A DNA stretch of 64,000 nt from Patella vulgata (Eukaryota; Mollusca; Gastropoda; Patellidae), in assembly GCF_932274485.2 (NCBI RefSeq), contig NC_065881.2, positions 75,828,702 to 75,892,701 of the forward strand. Reading direction: 5' to 3'. The translations under genes and the position numbers were made by a program. Of the stretch, positions 9,510 through 20,533 are shown one piece after another (the stretch's first letter is position 1; every line of letters starts with the position of its first letter). The notes under the pieces are model-generated. The model saw only the letters and a list, made by a program, of their open reading frames with translations. It was not told where the DNA came from and made no database searches.

Positions 9510-10871
9510 ATGGCTGAAGGTGGTAGAACGTTTACGCCAACACAAGATATGATTGATCAGTTAAAGGACATAGTTTCTTCATTTGATCCGGCAATTCAAA
9601 GAGAGGTTTTTCAGTCAATTATTTCAAATGGTTCTTTTGTGCCAGGCCCTGATAATAATTATACATGTCAACCAACTACGGCTTCATCATCACAACAGCC
9701 AACTTTAGCTTTTAATCCTGTTACACATTCTACTCCATCTTTGGACGCTACCTATGTTATTCCCCAACGCCGCACATCTCGTTCACATATTCCAAGATCA
9801 ACTGCTTCTACTGATCAGATTTCTAATTTTTCACAACCTGTCCAGAGAACATCAAATATTTCTCAGTCCCAGCTTCAGACTTCTTCAATTTCACATTCTT
9901 CCCCAAGATTGTCATCATTTTCCGGGGATTTTAATAAAGGGGATGTTTCTTATGAACAATGGAGATTAGAAATTATTGGACTAAAGTCAGAAGGGATATA
10001 TTCAGATACTTCTATTATTAATTCTATTCGTCGTGCAGCGAGAGGTACTGTCGCCCAGAGCCTAGTTACGGTAAAGTTTGATTCTGTGGAGCAACTTATA
10101 TATTTTCTGGATCCATTATTTGGTGAGATATTTTCAGATGAATGTTTAATGAGCCGTTTATATTCAACTTCTCAGGCAGCTACAGAAAGTATTTCTTCAT
10201 GGGCATGTAGATTACAGGATATTGTTTTTAAATTGAAATCAGCTAAAATTCTTAATGAACCATCTGCATCAAATGTCTTAAAGAACCGGTTTTGGAATGG
10301 GTTATATCGCGATGACTTGAAGGTATCAACACGGCATGTTCTTGATTCTAATGCCGCATTTTCTAATTTAATGTATGCTGTAGGAAGGATGGAAGAAGAG
10401 AAGTCAGCAACTGTTTCTTCACATACAGAATTTACTTTTCCTAAATCGACTTCGTCTAGTTTAAGTAATTGTACTAGATCTATGGGATCTTTAACTTTGA
10501 ATTCATCAAACGAAAGTACCAGTGATTTTTTACAACTTCATCAACAGATGTCTTCATTAATAAAGGAGGTTCGTAGCTTTAAATCCAAAGTATCAGAATT
10601 GGAATCTAAAATAGATCAGAGACATACATATTCACACAGGGCTGAAAATATTCCATCTTCGTCATCTCAGTTTGTTCGTCCACATCCATTTCCTCAGTTT
10701 AATCCTCGTCGTCCACCACCTTCATTTGTAGTTTCTCCTCCATCAACAATGCAACATAGACAAGACTTTTCACCCAGAATTAATCCTAGTCCTATATGTT
10801 GGGATTGTCAACAACCTGGCCATAGAAGAGGAGACACAACATGTCCTTTAAACTACAACAGGCCTACTTAA
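9510..10871 (+). CDS. gag: gag of the Ty3/Gypsy element
   Basis: About 453 residues from the ATG at 9510 (MAEGG). An in-frame ATG at 9474 would add 12 residues; I prefer 9510 because its context (tcattATGGCTG) looks better for initiation. Ser/Thr/Gln-rich N-terminal part, central capsid-like region (FSGDFNKGDVSYEQWRLEI), a predicted coiled coil (SLIKEVRSFKSKVSELESKI) and a C-terminal zinc knuckle CWDCQQPGHRRGDTTC (CX2CX4HX6C, longer last spacing than the classical X4). The last 31 bases overlap pol in another frame; Ty3/Gypsy elements commonly make Gag-Pol by -1 frameshifting. Confidence 0.9.
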   Translation: MAEGGRTFTPTQDMIDQLKDIVSSFDPAIQREVFQSIISNGSFVPGPDNNYTCQPTTASSSQQPTLAFNPVTHSTPSLDATYVIPQRRTSRSHIPRSTASTDQISNFSQPVQRTSNISQSQLQTSSISHSSPRLSSFSGDFNKGDVSYEQWRLEIIGLKSEGIYSDTSIINSIRRAARGTVAQSLVTVKFDSVEQLIYFLDPLFGEIFSDECLMSRLYSTSQAATESISSWACRLQDIVFKLKSAKILNEPSASNVLKNRFWNGLYRDDLKVSTRHVLDSNAAFSNLMYAVGRMEEEKSATVSSHTEFTFPKSTSSSLSNCTRSMGSLTLNSSNESTSDFLQLHQQMSSLIKEVRSFKSKVSELESKIDQRHTYSHRAENIPSSSSQFVRPHPFPQFNPRRPPPSFVVSPPSTMQHRQDFSPRINPSPICWDCQQPGHRRGDTTCPLNYNRPT

Positions 10872-13800
10872 AGGGACAGTCAGTAGGTCTCGAAAACGTT
10901 TCAGTTGATAACTCCATGGGTATCAACAATTGTCCCATTTCTTCAGATTTAGTTGGTCATTCCAACACTTCATCGTTATTAATTAATGGAATTAATTGCT
11001 CAGTTTTATTGGATACTGGTTCTATGATTTCAACTTTAGAAGATAATTTATATCGTCATCAATTTTCATCATTTGAATTGTTTCCTTTAAATGATTTATT
11101 AGATATTCGTTCGGCTGGAGGTCATAAGGTCAACTACCTTGGATATATTGAAATATCTGTGCAGATTCCTGATACAGATATTCATATGGATGTTTTATTT
11201 ATTATTGTACCTTCTAGTACTTCATCGTCACAGATTCGTGTTCCTGTTATTATTGGTACCAATATTTTAAATCGATTGTATAATTCTTTTAATGTCCATA
11301 ATTCACATATAGATTCTTCTTGGAGTTCAACTTTTACTTGTTTATCTAATCAACTTAAAGAGAGTAATGAAGTTTATGATTTAAAATCTACATCTTCAAC
11401 GACCATACCAGCTCATTCATGTATTTCGATATCCGGATTTTCACGCCTTCCTAAGCCAATTTCGTCTAAACAATATATGGCCACAGATTATTATTCTTCA
11501 CATCCAAGTTTAAAGATTGTTCCTGGTTTAGTTCGCTGTAATAATTTCAATATTTCTTCTCAACGTATTAAAGTTAAAATGCAAAATGACTCTTCAACAC
11601 CTATCACCATTCCAGCAAAGTCCATTATTTGCCAGCTTCATCAAGTGGATATTGTTCATTCCAATTCGTCATCTGATAGTATTAATGATTTATTAGGAAG
11701 TATTCATACAAATGATTTAAAGAATAATTTTTCTGAAGGCGAAGTTCGACAGTTCAACGATTTAATTATTAAATACAAGGATATTTTCAGTTCATCAGAC
11801 ACCGATATTGGTAGGACAGATTTAGTAAAACACAAGATCAATCTTTCTGATAACATTCCATTTAAACAACGTCATAGAAGAATACCTCCATCAATGTACC
11901 AGGAAGTTAAAGATCATATACAAGAAATGCTTGATTCTAATGTAATTCGTTCTTCTTCAAGTCCGTATGCTTCACCTATTGTTCTTGTTCGGAAAAAAGA
12001 TGGTGGTCTTCGTTTCTGCGTAGATTATCGTAAACTTAATTCACTTACTATTAAAGATGCCTATGCTCTACCACGTATTGAAGAAACCCTTGATTCATTA
12101 AACGGTTCAAAATTTTTTTCTTCTCTCGACTTAAAGTCAGGTTATTGGCAGATTGAAATGGACGAGGCAGACAAACATAAAACAGCATTTACTGCAGGTG
12201 CTCTCGGGTTTTGGGAGTTTAATACTATGCCATTCGGACTTACTAACGCGCCGGCTTCTTTTCAGAGAATGATGGAACGCTGTATGGGTGATATGAATCT
12301 TTTACAATGTTTGATATATTTAGACGATGTCATTATTTTTTCTAAAACCTTTCACGAACATATGTCCAGGTTAGAGTCAGTTTTTAAACGTCTTCGTCAA
12401 CACAATCTTCGGTTAAAACCTTCAACATGTAGTTTTCTTCAGACTTCAATTAAGTATCTTGGCCACGTTATTTCTGCAGATGGCATTCATACAGATCCTG
12501 ATAAAATTGAGACCTTAAAGTCTTGGCCTATTCCTTCAACCGTGGAAGAAATTCGAAGTTTCTTGGGTTTTTGTGGGTATTTTCGTCGTTTCATCAAAGA
12601 TTTTTCTAAAATAGCGAAACCTTTAACTGATCTCCTCGTTGGTCATTCTACTACTAAAAAGAAAAGATCTGCTAAAATTTCACCTGTGTTTTTCTGGGGT
12701 CCTGAACAACAGAATTCATTTGATTTTCTTATTTCTCAATTGATTTCATCACCTGTATTAGCTTATGCTGATTTCACTAAACCTTTTGAAGTTCACATTG
12801 ATGCCAGTACACGTGGGTTAGGAGCAGTTTTACTCCAAGTTCAGGATGGTAAAACACGTGTTGTTTCATATGCAAGTAGAAGTCTTTCTAAATCTGAACG
12901 ATTGTATCCTGCAAATAAATTAGAATTTCTCGGATTAAAATGGGCTGTTTGTAAAAAGTTTCACGATTACCTTTATGGGAATAAATTCAATGTAAAGACT
13001 GATAATAATCCTCTTACCTATGTATTATCTTCTGCTAAACTCGATGCTACTGGTCATCGTTGGCTTGCCGAATTATCTACATATGATTTCTCCCTGGAAT
13101 ATTTGAGTGGAAAACAGAATACCCTTGCAGATGCTTTATCTCGTCTTCCATATAATAAAGTTAACAATTCAGTTGTCTCTGCAGTCACTTTAGCTCATGA
13201 TATAGATGAAGGTAGAGTTCAGTCCCTTTGTTGTACACAAGATGTTTCACTTCCAACTGTTTCACCACCGGTTGATTCCATTATTATCGACAGCAGCCGT
13301 ATGAGAAGATGTCAACAAGCGTGCCCTTCTTTAAAATCTGTTTTTAAATGTGTTCAGACTGGAGTTAAACCGACATATGATTTTTTACGCAGTTTTGATC
13401 AGGAAGCCAAACATATTCTTCGCCATTGGGATAATTTATTTATTATGGATGATATTCTTTATCGCAAATATTCAATTTCTGTTTCATCTGGTCCCATTTT
13501 ACAGATGGTTGTTCCTGTTTCTCTTCGAGAAACTGTGTTTACTTTTCTTCATGATAATATGGGTCATATGGGTAGGGATCGTACTCTTGATCTTTTTAAG
13601 TCTCGTTTCTTTTGGCCTGGAATGTCTAAATTCGTAGAAGATAAAATCAAATTGTGTTCACGCTGTATCCGCAGAAAATCGCCTAACATTTCAGAAAGAG
13701 CTCCACTTATCAATATTAAAACTTCCCAGCCTCTTGAATTAGTATGTATGGATTACCTTTCCCTTGAACCTTCAAAGGGTGGCTTCGAAAATATTTTGAT

Positions 13801-15088
13801 CATTACAGACCATTTCACTAAGTATGCAGTTGCAATTCCCACGAAAAATCAGACAGCTAAAACTACAGCCAAAGCCATCATCCATAATTTTATTCTTCCG
13901 TATGGTATTCCCGCTCGTCTTCACTCAGATCAAGGTCGAAATTTTGAAAGTGATGTAATTAAAGAAATGTGTTCTATTCTGGATATTAAGAAATCCCGCA
14001 CCACTCCTTACCATCCTATGGGTAATGGTCTTACTGAACGCTTCAACCGAACCTTAATGAATATGCTTGGTACTTTATCTGATGATCAAAAGCAGAATTG
14101 GAAAGATTATGTACCGTATCTTGTTTACGTTTATAACTGCACTAAACACGTTTCAACTTCTTTTAGTCCATATTTTTTAATGTTTGGTCGACAGCCTAGG
14201 TTACCCATTGATTTTATTTTTGGTACTTATTCTTCTCCATCTGATATACATACTTTTTCTAAATATTCTCAAGATTTTCAACAACGGTTTCAAGATGTTT
14301 ATAATATTGCTCAAAAGAATATTCAAAGCGCTCAAGAAAAACAGAAATTTCATTATGACCTCAAGTCACGAGGAGCTACATTAGATATCGGAGATTTTGT
14401 ATTGGTTCGTAATGTTCAGATTCGCGGAAAGAATAAACTCGCAGACAAATGGGAAGAAGATGCTTATGTTGTTATTGCTCAACCCGACCCTACTATTCCA
14501 GTTTACAGTGTAATGAAAGACGGTGATTCATCAGCACGAACTCTTCATAGAAATCTTTTACTTCCAATCAGTGCTAAGGGCGTTCCTGTATCTAAATCCT
14601 CTTTTAATCCATATTTAAGGTCAAATAATTCTTTCAATTGTTCATCATTATCAGATGATTCACAAGTTCTGGCACATGCTTCGCTTTCAGTTTCCCCGGA
14701 TCCAGTTTCTGAAGTTACTACAGACCCTTTTATTATTCCGGTTTCTGTTTGTACTCCTGTTCCTGTATCCGATTTATACTCAGTGTGTAACCCTGTTGTT
14801 TCAAGTATCCCTGTTAAGGATGTCAATTTTATTTCGGATAAAGTTGCTAGTTCAGATTTTGTTTCTAATTCACCTGTTTCCATAAATTCTACTGCTAATT
14901 CAAGTATTACCAGGGTGTCTAGATCGTCAATACCCGTTCCTGTTATTTCAACAAGAGTTTTAAGGTCGCATTCGAATAAAGTTGCTACTCCAATCAAGAA
15001 GTCCGTTATCCCTATTCCCGTTAAACGATCACAACGAATAAAACATCCCCCAGTTTGGTTTGATTTGGATATTTACGATTTGAAGTAG
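10841..15088 (+). CDS. pol: pol polyprotein of the Ty3/Gypsy element
   Basis: 1415-codon frame lying -1 to gag. Aspartic protease with LLDTGS (DTG at residues 58-60). Reverse transcriptase with RFCVDYRKLN and YLDD at residues 493-496. RNase H beginning near FEVHIDAST. Integrase with an H-x4-H-x29-C-x2-C zinc motif and a D971/D1030/E1066 triad, i.e. DD35E spacing, followed by a GPY/F-like segment (KLADKWEEDAYVV). The C-terminal tail is low-complexity, Ser/Val/Pro-rich, and ends with a basic stretch (VKRSQRIKHPP). I see no chromodomain. Codon use is T-rich like the rest of the element. Confidence 0.95.
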   Translation: MSFKLQQAYLKGQSVGLENVSVDNSMGINNCPISSDLVGHSNTSSLLINGINCSVLLDTGSMISTLEDNLYRHQFSSFELFPLNDLLDIRSAGGHKVNYLGYIEISVQIPDTDIHMDVLFIIVPSSTSSSQIRVPVIIGTNILNRLYNSFNVHNSHIDSSWSSTFTCLSNQLKESNEVYDLKSTSSTTIPAHSCISISGFSRLPKPISSKQYMATDYYSSHPSLKIVPGLVRCNNFNISSQRIKVKMQNDSSTPITIPAKSIICQLHQVDIVHSNSSSDSINDLLGSIHTNDLKNNFSEGEVRQFNDLIIKYKDIFSSSDTDIGRTDLVKHKINLSDNIPFKQRHRRIPPSMYQEVKDHIQEMLDSNVIRSSSSPYASPIVLVRKKDGGLRFCVDYRKLNSLTIKDAYALPRIEETLDSLNGSKFFSSLDLKSGYWQIEMDEADKHKTAFTAGALGFWEFNTMPFGLTNAPASFQRMMERCMGDMNLLQCLIYLDDVIIFSKTFHEHMSRLESVFKRLRQHNLRLKPSTCSFLQTSIKYLGHVISADGIHTDPDKIETLKSWPIPSTVEEIRSFLGFCGYFRRFIKDFSKIAKPLTDLLVGHSTTKKKRSAKISPVFFWGPEQQNSFDFLISQLISSPVLAYADFTKPFEVHIDASTRGLGAVLLQVQDGKTRVVSYASRSLSKSERLYPANKLEFLGLKWAVCKKFHDYLYGNKFNVKTDNNPLTYVLSSAKLDATGHRWLAELSTYDFSLEYLSGKQNTLADALSRLPYNKVNNSVVSAVTLAHDIDEGRVQSLCCTQDVSLPTVSPPVDSIIIDSSRMRRCQQACPSLKSVFKCVQTGVKPTYDFLRSFDQEAKHILRHWDNLFIMDDILYRKYSISVSSGPILQMVVPVSLRETVFTFLHDNMGHMGRDRTLDLFKSRFFWPGMSKFVEDKIKLCSRCIRRKSPNISERAPLINIKTSQPLELVCMDYLSLEPSKGGFENILIITDHFTKYAVAIPTKNQTAKTTAKAIIHNFILPYGIPARLHSDQGRNFESDVIKEMCSILDIKKSRTTPYHPMGNGLTERFNRTLMNMLGTLSDDQKQNWKDYVPYLVYVYNCTKHVSTSFSPYFLMFGRQPRLPIDFIFGTYSSPSDIHTFSKYSQDFQQRFQDVYNIAQKNIQSAQEKQKFHYDLKSRGATLDIGDFVLVRNVQIRGKNKLADKWEEDAYVVIAQPDPTIPVYSVMKDGDSSARTLHRNLLLPISAKGVPVSKSSFNPYLRSNNSFNCSSLSDDSQVLAHASLSVSPDPVSEVTTDPFIIPVSVCTPVPVSDLYSVCNPVVSSIPVKDVNFISDKVASSDFVSNSPVSINSTANSSITRVSRSSIPVPVISTRVLRSHSNKVATPIKKSVIPIPVKRSQRIKHPPVWFDLDIYDLK

Positions 15089-15189
15089 TTTTTATTGCAA
15101 ATAAGGTTATAGTTATATTTTTCCATGTGTTTGGGTGTTTTGTTTTTTTGTTTTTTTTATATGTCAGTGTCGGGGACGCCACTTCTCCT

Positions 15190-15200
15190 GGTGGGGGGAT
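15190..15200 (+). promoter_or_regulatory. Polypurine tract
   Basis: ggtggggggat directly before the 3' LTR (two bases separate them), the expected plus-strand primer site. Confidence 0.75.
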
Positions 15201-15202
15201 AA

Positions 15203-16004
15203 TGTGGTAGTGTATATTTGTGTATATTTGTATTTATTGTATCTTGAATATTTGTTGTATTATTGTCCCTTTAATATATTAGTTATTTATGGTATATTTG
15301 GTGTTCGTTGTATTGTCCCTTTAATAGTCCATCTCTAAGCTGGTTAAGAATATCTTTACAACAGCAAGTCTAAACTCTACTCACTTTTAACTCACTAAAA
15401 TAACCACATCTCAGCTTCTCTTTCAAATCTCACTTGCATCTTAACCTTGTTACAAGGAGGATCACATTCTGTCACTTGGTAAGTTTTATATTTATTTGAC
15501 TGACTTTAATATTTTATCTGTTTAATATGGTAATGTAATTAGAATATATTTATATATATGAAATAATTAAGTTATTAGTATATTTCTATAAGTATTTCCA
15601 TAAGTATGTTTGTGTAATTGAGAATATTCTACTCTCGGCTATTTAGTGTTAATTTATTCATAACCTTAATTTCAGTCTTTGTGTCATACTGTGTCTGTAT
15701 GGTAGCCATATTTAAGACATCAACCCTATTATAAACTCCTATTTTATAGGGTATGTATATGTATTTGTATTAGTTAAAACTCATTGTAAATATCTTATTC
15801 ATTCCTTTGTTTCAAATCAATTATTTCCCGCCACTATTTTAAATATATGTATATAGTGTAAACTATTACTATTCTTGATTTTTATACATTTCTTTATGTC
15901 TTTCAGAGTTTTTTTTATATGTATACTAAATTGATGATCCACAATAAAATCCTGAACCCATGACCTGGTGTTTTGTTCGTCTTTGTGAATAGAACCCTGC
16001 TACA
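15203..16004 (+). repeat. 3' LTR of the Ty3/Gypsy element
   Basis: Begins tgtggtagtg, ends ctgctaca, and is followed by 'aacg' (target duplication). Near-identical to 7091-7891. Confidence 0.95.
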
Positions 16005-16008
16005 AACG

Positions 16009-16452
16009 CAAAAGGTTATTGTTTACTGGCTGCAGCAGGGAGCAATAACAGGAACACAGATGATTTTCAACTCACTGATACAACTCAGTTTAAACTTTAA
16101 GCTAAAGAGCTGTTATATAATACTGTGACAGGATATCTGCTCTAAACTAACTAGTCATCAAAGAATTGACTGTCAAAAGTTCAGACAGGAAGTATTTTAG
16201 GCCTACAATGCTTGTAAAGCTTTGGCCTACATTCTGATGATATTTGTGCTACCATAGATACATATATTTTTATATCATTACATTATGTGACAAGTAGTAG
16301 TGTTTGGCAAGTAGTAGTGTTGTCTAACTTTCATTATAAAGCCCATATAAATCTTTTTAGAACTTCTTTGTCATTACTGCCACCAAGGGTGCTCAAATAT
16401 ACATGTAGGATCTGTAAAAAAAAATAAATAAATAAAAAGCAACTTTATACTC
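16009..16452. other. No recognised feature
   Basis: Resumes the sequence interrupted by the LTR element. AT-rich, with a small tandem 'aagtagtagtgttg' near 16290 and an A-rich run near 16410. No coding signal. Confidence 0.6.
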
Positions 16453-16770
16453 CCAAAGAAAAACGTAATTGGGTTAAACGGCCTACTGTTCAGCTCCAAC
16501 TGGGCTGACAGCCAACCTACTGTGGATCTGTAATGAAATGGGGTTCAACATCATACTGTGCTGCTCAAACTGGGCTAAAGAAGTTGGACAAATGCTTGAA
16601 AGTGTGCTGTGATGGAAATTTTGACTGGCCGTGTGTACAAAAGAGCTTGGTTTTTTGTCCTATCCGAACAACTGTACATTAGCCCTTACCAGCCCCTCTG
16701 TCTTGCACCAGTTAAAAGAGGAACCATGCCAGAAAATCTTGATGAACTTTCTTGGCCACCACAAGAAAAA
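16453..16770 (-). mobile_element. Two SINE-A fragments, diverged
   Basis: 16453-16512 shows 'ttgggttaaacggcctactg'. 16530-16770 shows 'aatgaaatggggttcaac', 'gtgtgctgtgatggaaattt' and 'gatgaactttcttggcc'. Both are reverse strand and old. Confidence 0.7.
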
Positions 16771-16865
16771 ATAAGCAGGGGAGTAGGACTGAAACCTTTA
16801 TGTACAAGTATGTACGGGCAAACTTGTTATTTAATGTTATATCATTTAAATAGGCCTATGTATAT

Positions 16866-17058
16866 AAGCTTAAAGTCTTGATTATCCATTTTTCAATTAA
16901 ATTAAATCATTAACATTAACCGCCAGTGTTTGAATCTGTGAACATCTCGAGCACCCGATGGCATTGAGACTTGATTATAGACTTAGCAAGTTAATACATT
17001 AAAATGTCTTAACCTACGTACAATATATAGATTTAGCTCTTGCATTATGCATTATTAA
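16866..17058 (+). mobile_element. MITE-C copy, 3' half
   Basis: Carries 'cttgattatccatttttcaa', 'gacttgattatagactta' and the right end 'tttagctcttgcattatgca', collinear with other MITE-C copies. Confidence 0.7.
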
Positions 17059-18409
17059 ATTTGCAAAAATATCAGTACACTAACAACAAAAAAACCCAAC
17101 CTGAAAAACCCATAAAAATGTTTAGAAAATACTACATGTACTTATATTATAATTAGCACAGTCTGAATTTTAACAGTCTACATCATTAATAAATTCGTTA
17201 TGTGTTTGATAATTTTTTGATTCAGATTTTTTAAAAACAATTTTGGAACCAGTATTACTTTCGATAACTTAAAGCAATGTTGATTTTGTTTATAAATAGT
17301 ATGGTTTACGGACAATGTAACTGCATCGTGTTAAAAACAAATTCTGACTGTCTGATATACAAAGTTGCGTGCAAACTTTTTCCACGGCCAGATTATTTTT
17401 TTATCAACATTAGATCTATCGGTATACTGTCAACGGAAGTTCGCATAAAAAGTGCACTTACCTTCAACTTTACTTTGCTGAATCCAAAATCGTGTGTGTA
17501 TGTGTGGAATAGCTTTATTTAACTTTAAATCACGGCATCATTTCTTCTTTGGGAAAAATAATAACCTATGCCGCCATTTTAAATCCCAGAATTCCATACG
17601 TTCCGGTCAAACGAACAAACAAAAAATATTTAATAAATAATAAAAGCAATTTAGATAAATAACAACAATAACCGTAACCTATAAAAAAATATTGTAATGT
17701 GAATAGAAATAATATGATATAAACCGATTTAAACACAATCATCAACCGTGAACAGATCGTGACCTTGACCTTGCTCGAGACGATAAAAATATATTTGTAC
17801 ATCTATGTGGGTCTAAAAATGGCGACTGTTCGTTTGAAAGGCCTGTACTATTTCTGATAATGAATCTATCCATATAATTTGTTTGTATACGCTCTACCAT
17901 ATTTTATATGAGGTTACATAATTACGTCATATTAAAAGAATAATCAAATCGGGGAATTTTAATTTTCAGAGATAGGTCTTTTATCGAGAGACGATAAATA
18001 TATGGACTCATATAGCTAGAGTAGATCTCTGTTAATTGACTGGGTCATTATTATCTATTTTTCAGATTCATAACTTAAAAAAATGGAACGAGTATTGGTC
18101 CAACCTTTATTTTTATATGGTTTTACAACTTATATAATTAAGTGTTGAACTTTTAAATTCGAAATAAAAAACGGCAACAATCGACTCATGACCTATTTTA
18201 TATATTGTATATGTAGACAGCCGCCATTTTGAATGACATTAACAACACACATTGATTTAAGCAATATTTTATTTAGATAGTTTCATATTAAGAACTAAAT
18301 TTTCAAAAATTTAAGGATTCATGAACAAGGCCAAAGGTTATTATAATTGATCTCCATATTGTTAATGGTAATACAATTCCAAGAATGTACACTTGTACAA
18401 ACATACATG
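17059..18409. other. Unassigned AT-rich sequence with GCCGCCATTTT motifs
   Basis: No gene recognised. 'gccgccatttt' at about 17571 and 18219 and 'aaaatggcgac' near 17816 resemble YY1-type promoter motifs. The stretch also carries 'gtggaatagctttatttaac' near 17503, shared with 27430. Short open frames here match nothing I know. Confidence 0.45.
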
Positions 18410-18735
18410 AAGGCCTTATATAAATAATGATCATGAATTTTATATTTACTGGGGCAAGGATCATTAATTTTATATTTACTGGTGCAAGGTTGATGAAGGC
18501 CTTATATAAATAATGATCATGAATATTATATTTACTGGTCCAAGGATCATTAAGTTTATATTTACTGGTGCAAGGTACTACATTTAATAACTTTAATTAT
18601 AAAAACACTTAATGCATTGTCGGCCTATGAATTTTATATTTACTGGTGAAAGGATCATTAATTTTATATTTACTGGTGCAAGGTACTATATTTAATAAAT
18701 TTAATTATAAAAACACTTCATGCATAGTCGGCCTA
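18410..18735 (+). repeat. Higher-order tandem repeat
   Basis: A core near 'atcattaattttatatttac' followed by 'tggtgcaagg' recurs about seven times between 18429 and 18683. A larger block (core, core, 'ctttaattataaaaacactt', 'gcattgtcggccta') is repeated once, so the array has two levels. Confidence 0.8.
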
Positions 18736-18862
18736 GGTGTGGACTACTCCGAACATTTGGACAGTGATAACCTTTTAGTAGAGAACAACTTTGCTTTATG
18801 AAACAGTTTCCGACAATCAATCATTATTTGTTTTGTCAAATTTGTGGGTATCAAAATTGAGA

Positions 18863-18960
18863 GAGAGAGAAATGGGGTTTAACGTTCACTTGACTCGATG
18901 ATACAACAAAAAACACAATTACTATTTTAATTAAAGCGACATTTCGTTGAGGGTTCTCTC
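18863..18960 (-). mobile_element. SINE-B 3' end fragment
   Basis: 'gagagagagaaatggggttt' followed by 'aacgttcacttgactcga', the reverse-strand SINE-B tail; it soon loses similarity. Confidence 0.65.
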
Positions 18961-19063
18961 AACGTTTTCAAGTAAATGATGCTCAATAGTCAACGGGTGC
19001 ACACGTCCGCTTGCCAGCCTATCTTTTATAGTCCCATTGGTGCAGAAAAGTAGGAAAATTAAA

Positions 19064-19320
19064 TAAAATTAAATGAGATTAAACATCCTACTGTTTTGCT
19101 CTGAGTGAGATAATGAAGACAGGCATACACTATATACAGTGTACTATGACGGAAACTTTGCACGGATAGCGGCACTATGGCCTACTCTGATATTGAATTA
19201 CAACTGTCGGAGTGTCTTTTACGTGCATGCCAATATGTACATGAGGACTTGATTTTTTGTATGACCCGAACAACTATACCTTATCCCTTGCCAGATCCTC
19301 CGCCCTGCCACAGTCCATAG
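19064..19320 (-). mobile_element. SINE-A copy, diverged
   Basis: Reverse strand: 'catcctactgttttgctctg', 'gcggcactatggcctactct', 'cttttacgtgcatgcca'. Followed at 19320-19460 by two further short SINE-A pieces in opposite orientations. Confidence 0.75.
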
Positions 19321-19738
19321 AAAATTTCCGTTATAGCACTCTGCATTGCGTATGACTATCTTCAATAGTCCGATTGGTGCAGAAAAGTATTAAAAATGAA
19401 TTTTAAATGGGGTTTGAACATCCTACTATTTTGTTCCAAGTGGGCTAATGAAGAAGGGCATATGGTTAAAATGTTGTGATTTCGGGTTAAAATGCCGTGA
19501 TGTTGGGTTATCGCCTTACGAAGGGTGATATCAGTCACCATATCTACTGGGTTTCTTTAATACTCATATTTATAGTATTTTATAGAGTCAGACTAGTGGA
19601 CTAGTGAATGCACGGATTAGTGCACCCACGGACTAGTGAACCCGCAGACTAGTAATTGGTAATGATGGAAAATTGTGTAAAGACCTGTTTTACAGGTTGG
19701 CGTGCACTTAGAACTATTGGTAATGACTATATGCGGAA

Positions 19739-19850
19739 ATGCTGCTCTCCAGGCAAAATGTCTTTCCTAGCACATCTTCATTAGTAAGTGCGGTAATGCT
19801 GCTGTCCAGGCAAAATTTCTGTCATAGCACATCTTCATTACTAATTTTGA
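19739..19850 (+). repeat. Tandemly duplicated SINE-A 3' fragment
   Basis: Two units of about 54 bp, each with 'aatgctgct', 'tccaggcaaaat' and 'tagcacatcttcatta', derived from the SINE-A 3' region. Confidence 0.7.
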
Positions 19851-19854
19851 TAAA

Positions 19855-20198
19855 GCCACGGTGGCTAAGTGCGTAAGATGCTGGCTCGGTAATCCGGAGG
19901 GCACGTGTTCGATCCCTGCATTGGTGGAGAAAGTTCATCAGGATTTTCCGACATGGTTTCCCCTTGTCAGAGTTGCAGGAACAAGGACAGTAGTCTAGTC
20001 ACTCAGATGGGACAAAAAACCGAGGTACCATGTATACATTGGCTTGCACGAAAAGATCCCTTGGCAGTTGGATTCGATATTAGTAGGCCATAGTGCCGCT
20101 GCTGGGGCAAAATTTCCCTCATAGCACATTGTATGGTATGTACCTGTCTTCATTAGCCCAGTCGGAGCAGAACAGTAGGACAATAAACCGATTTCATC
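19855..20198 (+). mobile_element. SINE-A, near full length
   Basis: tRNA head 'ggtggctaagtgcgtaagat' and 'gtgttcgatccctg', body, and end 'agcagaacagtaggac' plus 'ccgatttcat'. A few small deletions. Confidence 0.85.
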
Positions 20199-20253
20199 AG
20201 GACAAACCTACATGAGGAAAAACCTACATTTCACAAACTTAGTAATTAGTAAC

Positions 20254-20520
20254 GGGGGGAGGGGGGTTGGATGGCTGAATGGTTAGCGTGCGGGCGCTGT
20301 ATCATAAAGTCTGTCATTGAGTTGACTGGCGTGGTTTCGAATCCCCGGTTGTACGTGACAAAGTGTAGGGTCGCCTGTCCAACCTCCGGTTTTCTCCCAC
20401 TGCTAAAGACCCCTACGCGCAAGCGAATTATGTAAATAAAAATTAAACCATATGTTAGTCCCGAAATGACCTAGTTTGTGTCGAGTAGACGTTAAACCCC
20501 ATTTCTCTCTCTCTCTCTCT
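20254..20520 (+). mobile_element. SINE-B, full length, inserted into an older SINE-A
   Basis: Head 'tggctgaatggttagcg' and 'gtggtttcgaatcccc', body, (CT)n tail. Perfect 13-bp target duplication 'agtaattagtaac' at 20241-20253 and 20521-20533. Confidence 0.93.
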
Positions 20521-20533
20521 AGTAATTAGTAAC

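Larger units (their letters stand above)
7091..16004 (+). mobile_element. Ty3/Gypsy LTR retrotransposon, whole-looking and young
   Basis: 8.9-kb element with LTRs of about 800 bp (TG...CA), a primer-binding site, a long leader, gag, an overlapping pol frame and a polypurine tract. Direct 4-bp target duplication 'aacg' at 7087-7090 and 16005-16008. The pol order protease, RT, RNase H, integrase is that of Ty3/Gypsy (Metaviridae), with no envelope gene. By eye the two LTRs differ only in the length of one T-run, so insertion was very recent. It looks whole. Confidence 0.95.

Noticed and set aside
14545-14997. 150-codon minus-strand open frame
   Set aside because: It is the antisense shadow of the low-complexity C-terminal end of pol.
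17281-17522. 81-codon plus-strand open frame as a gene
   Set aside because: AT-rich, no domain or splice support, no recognisable similarity.
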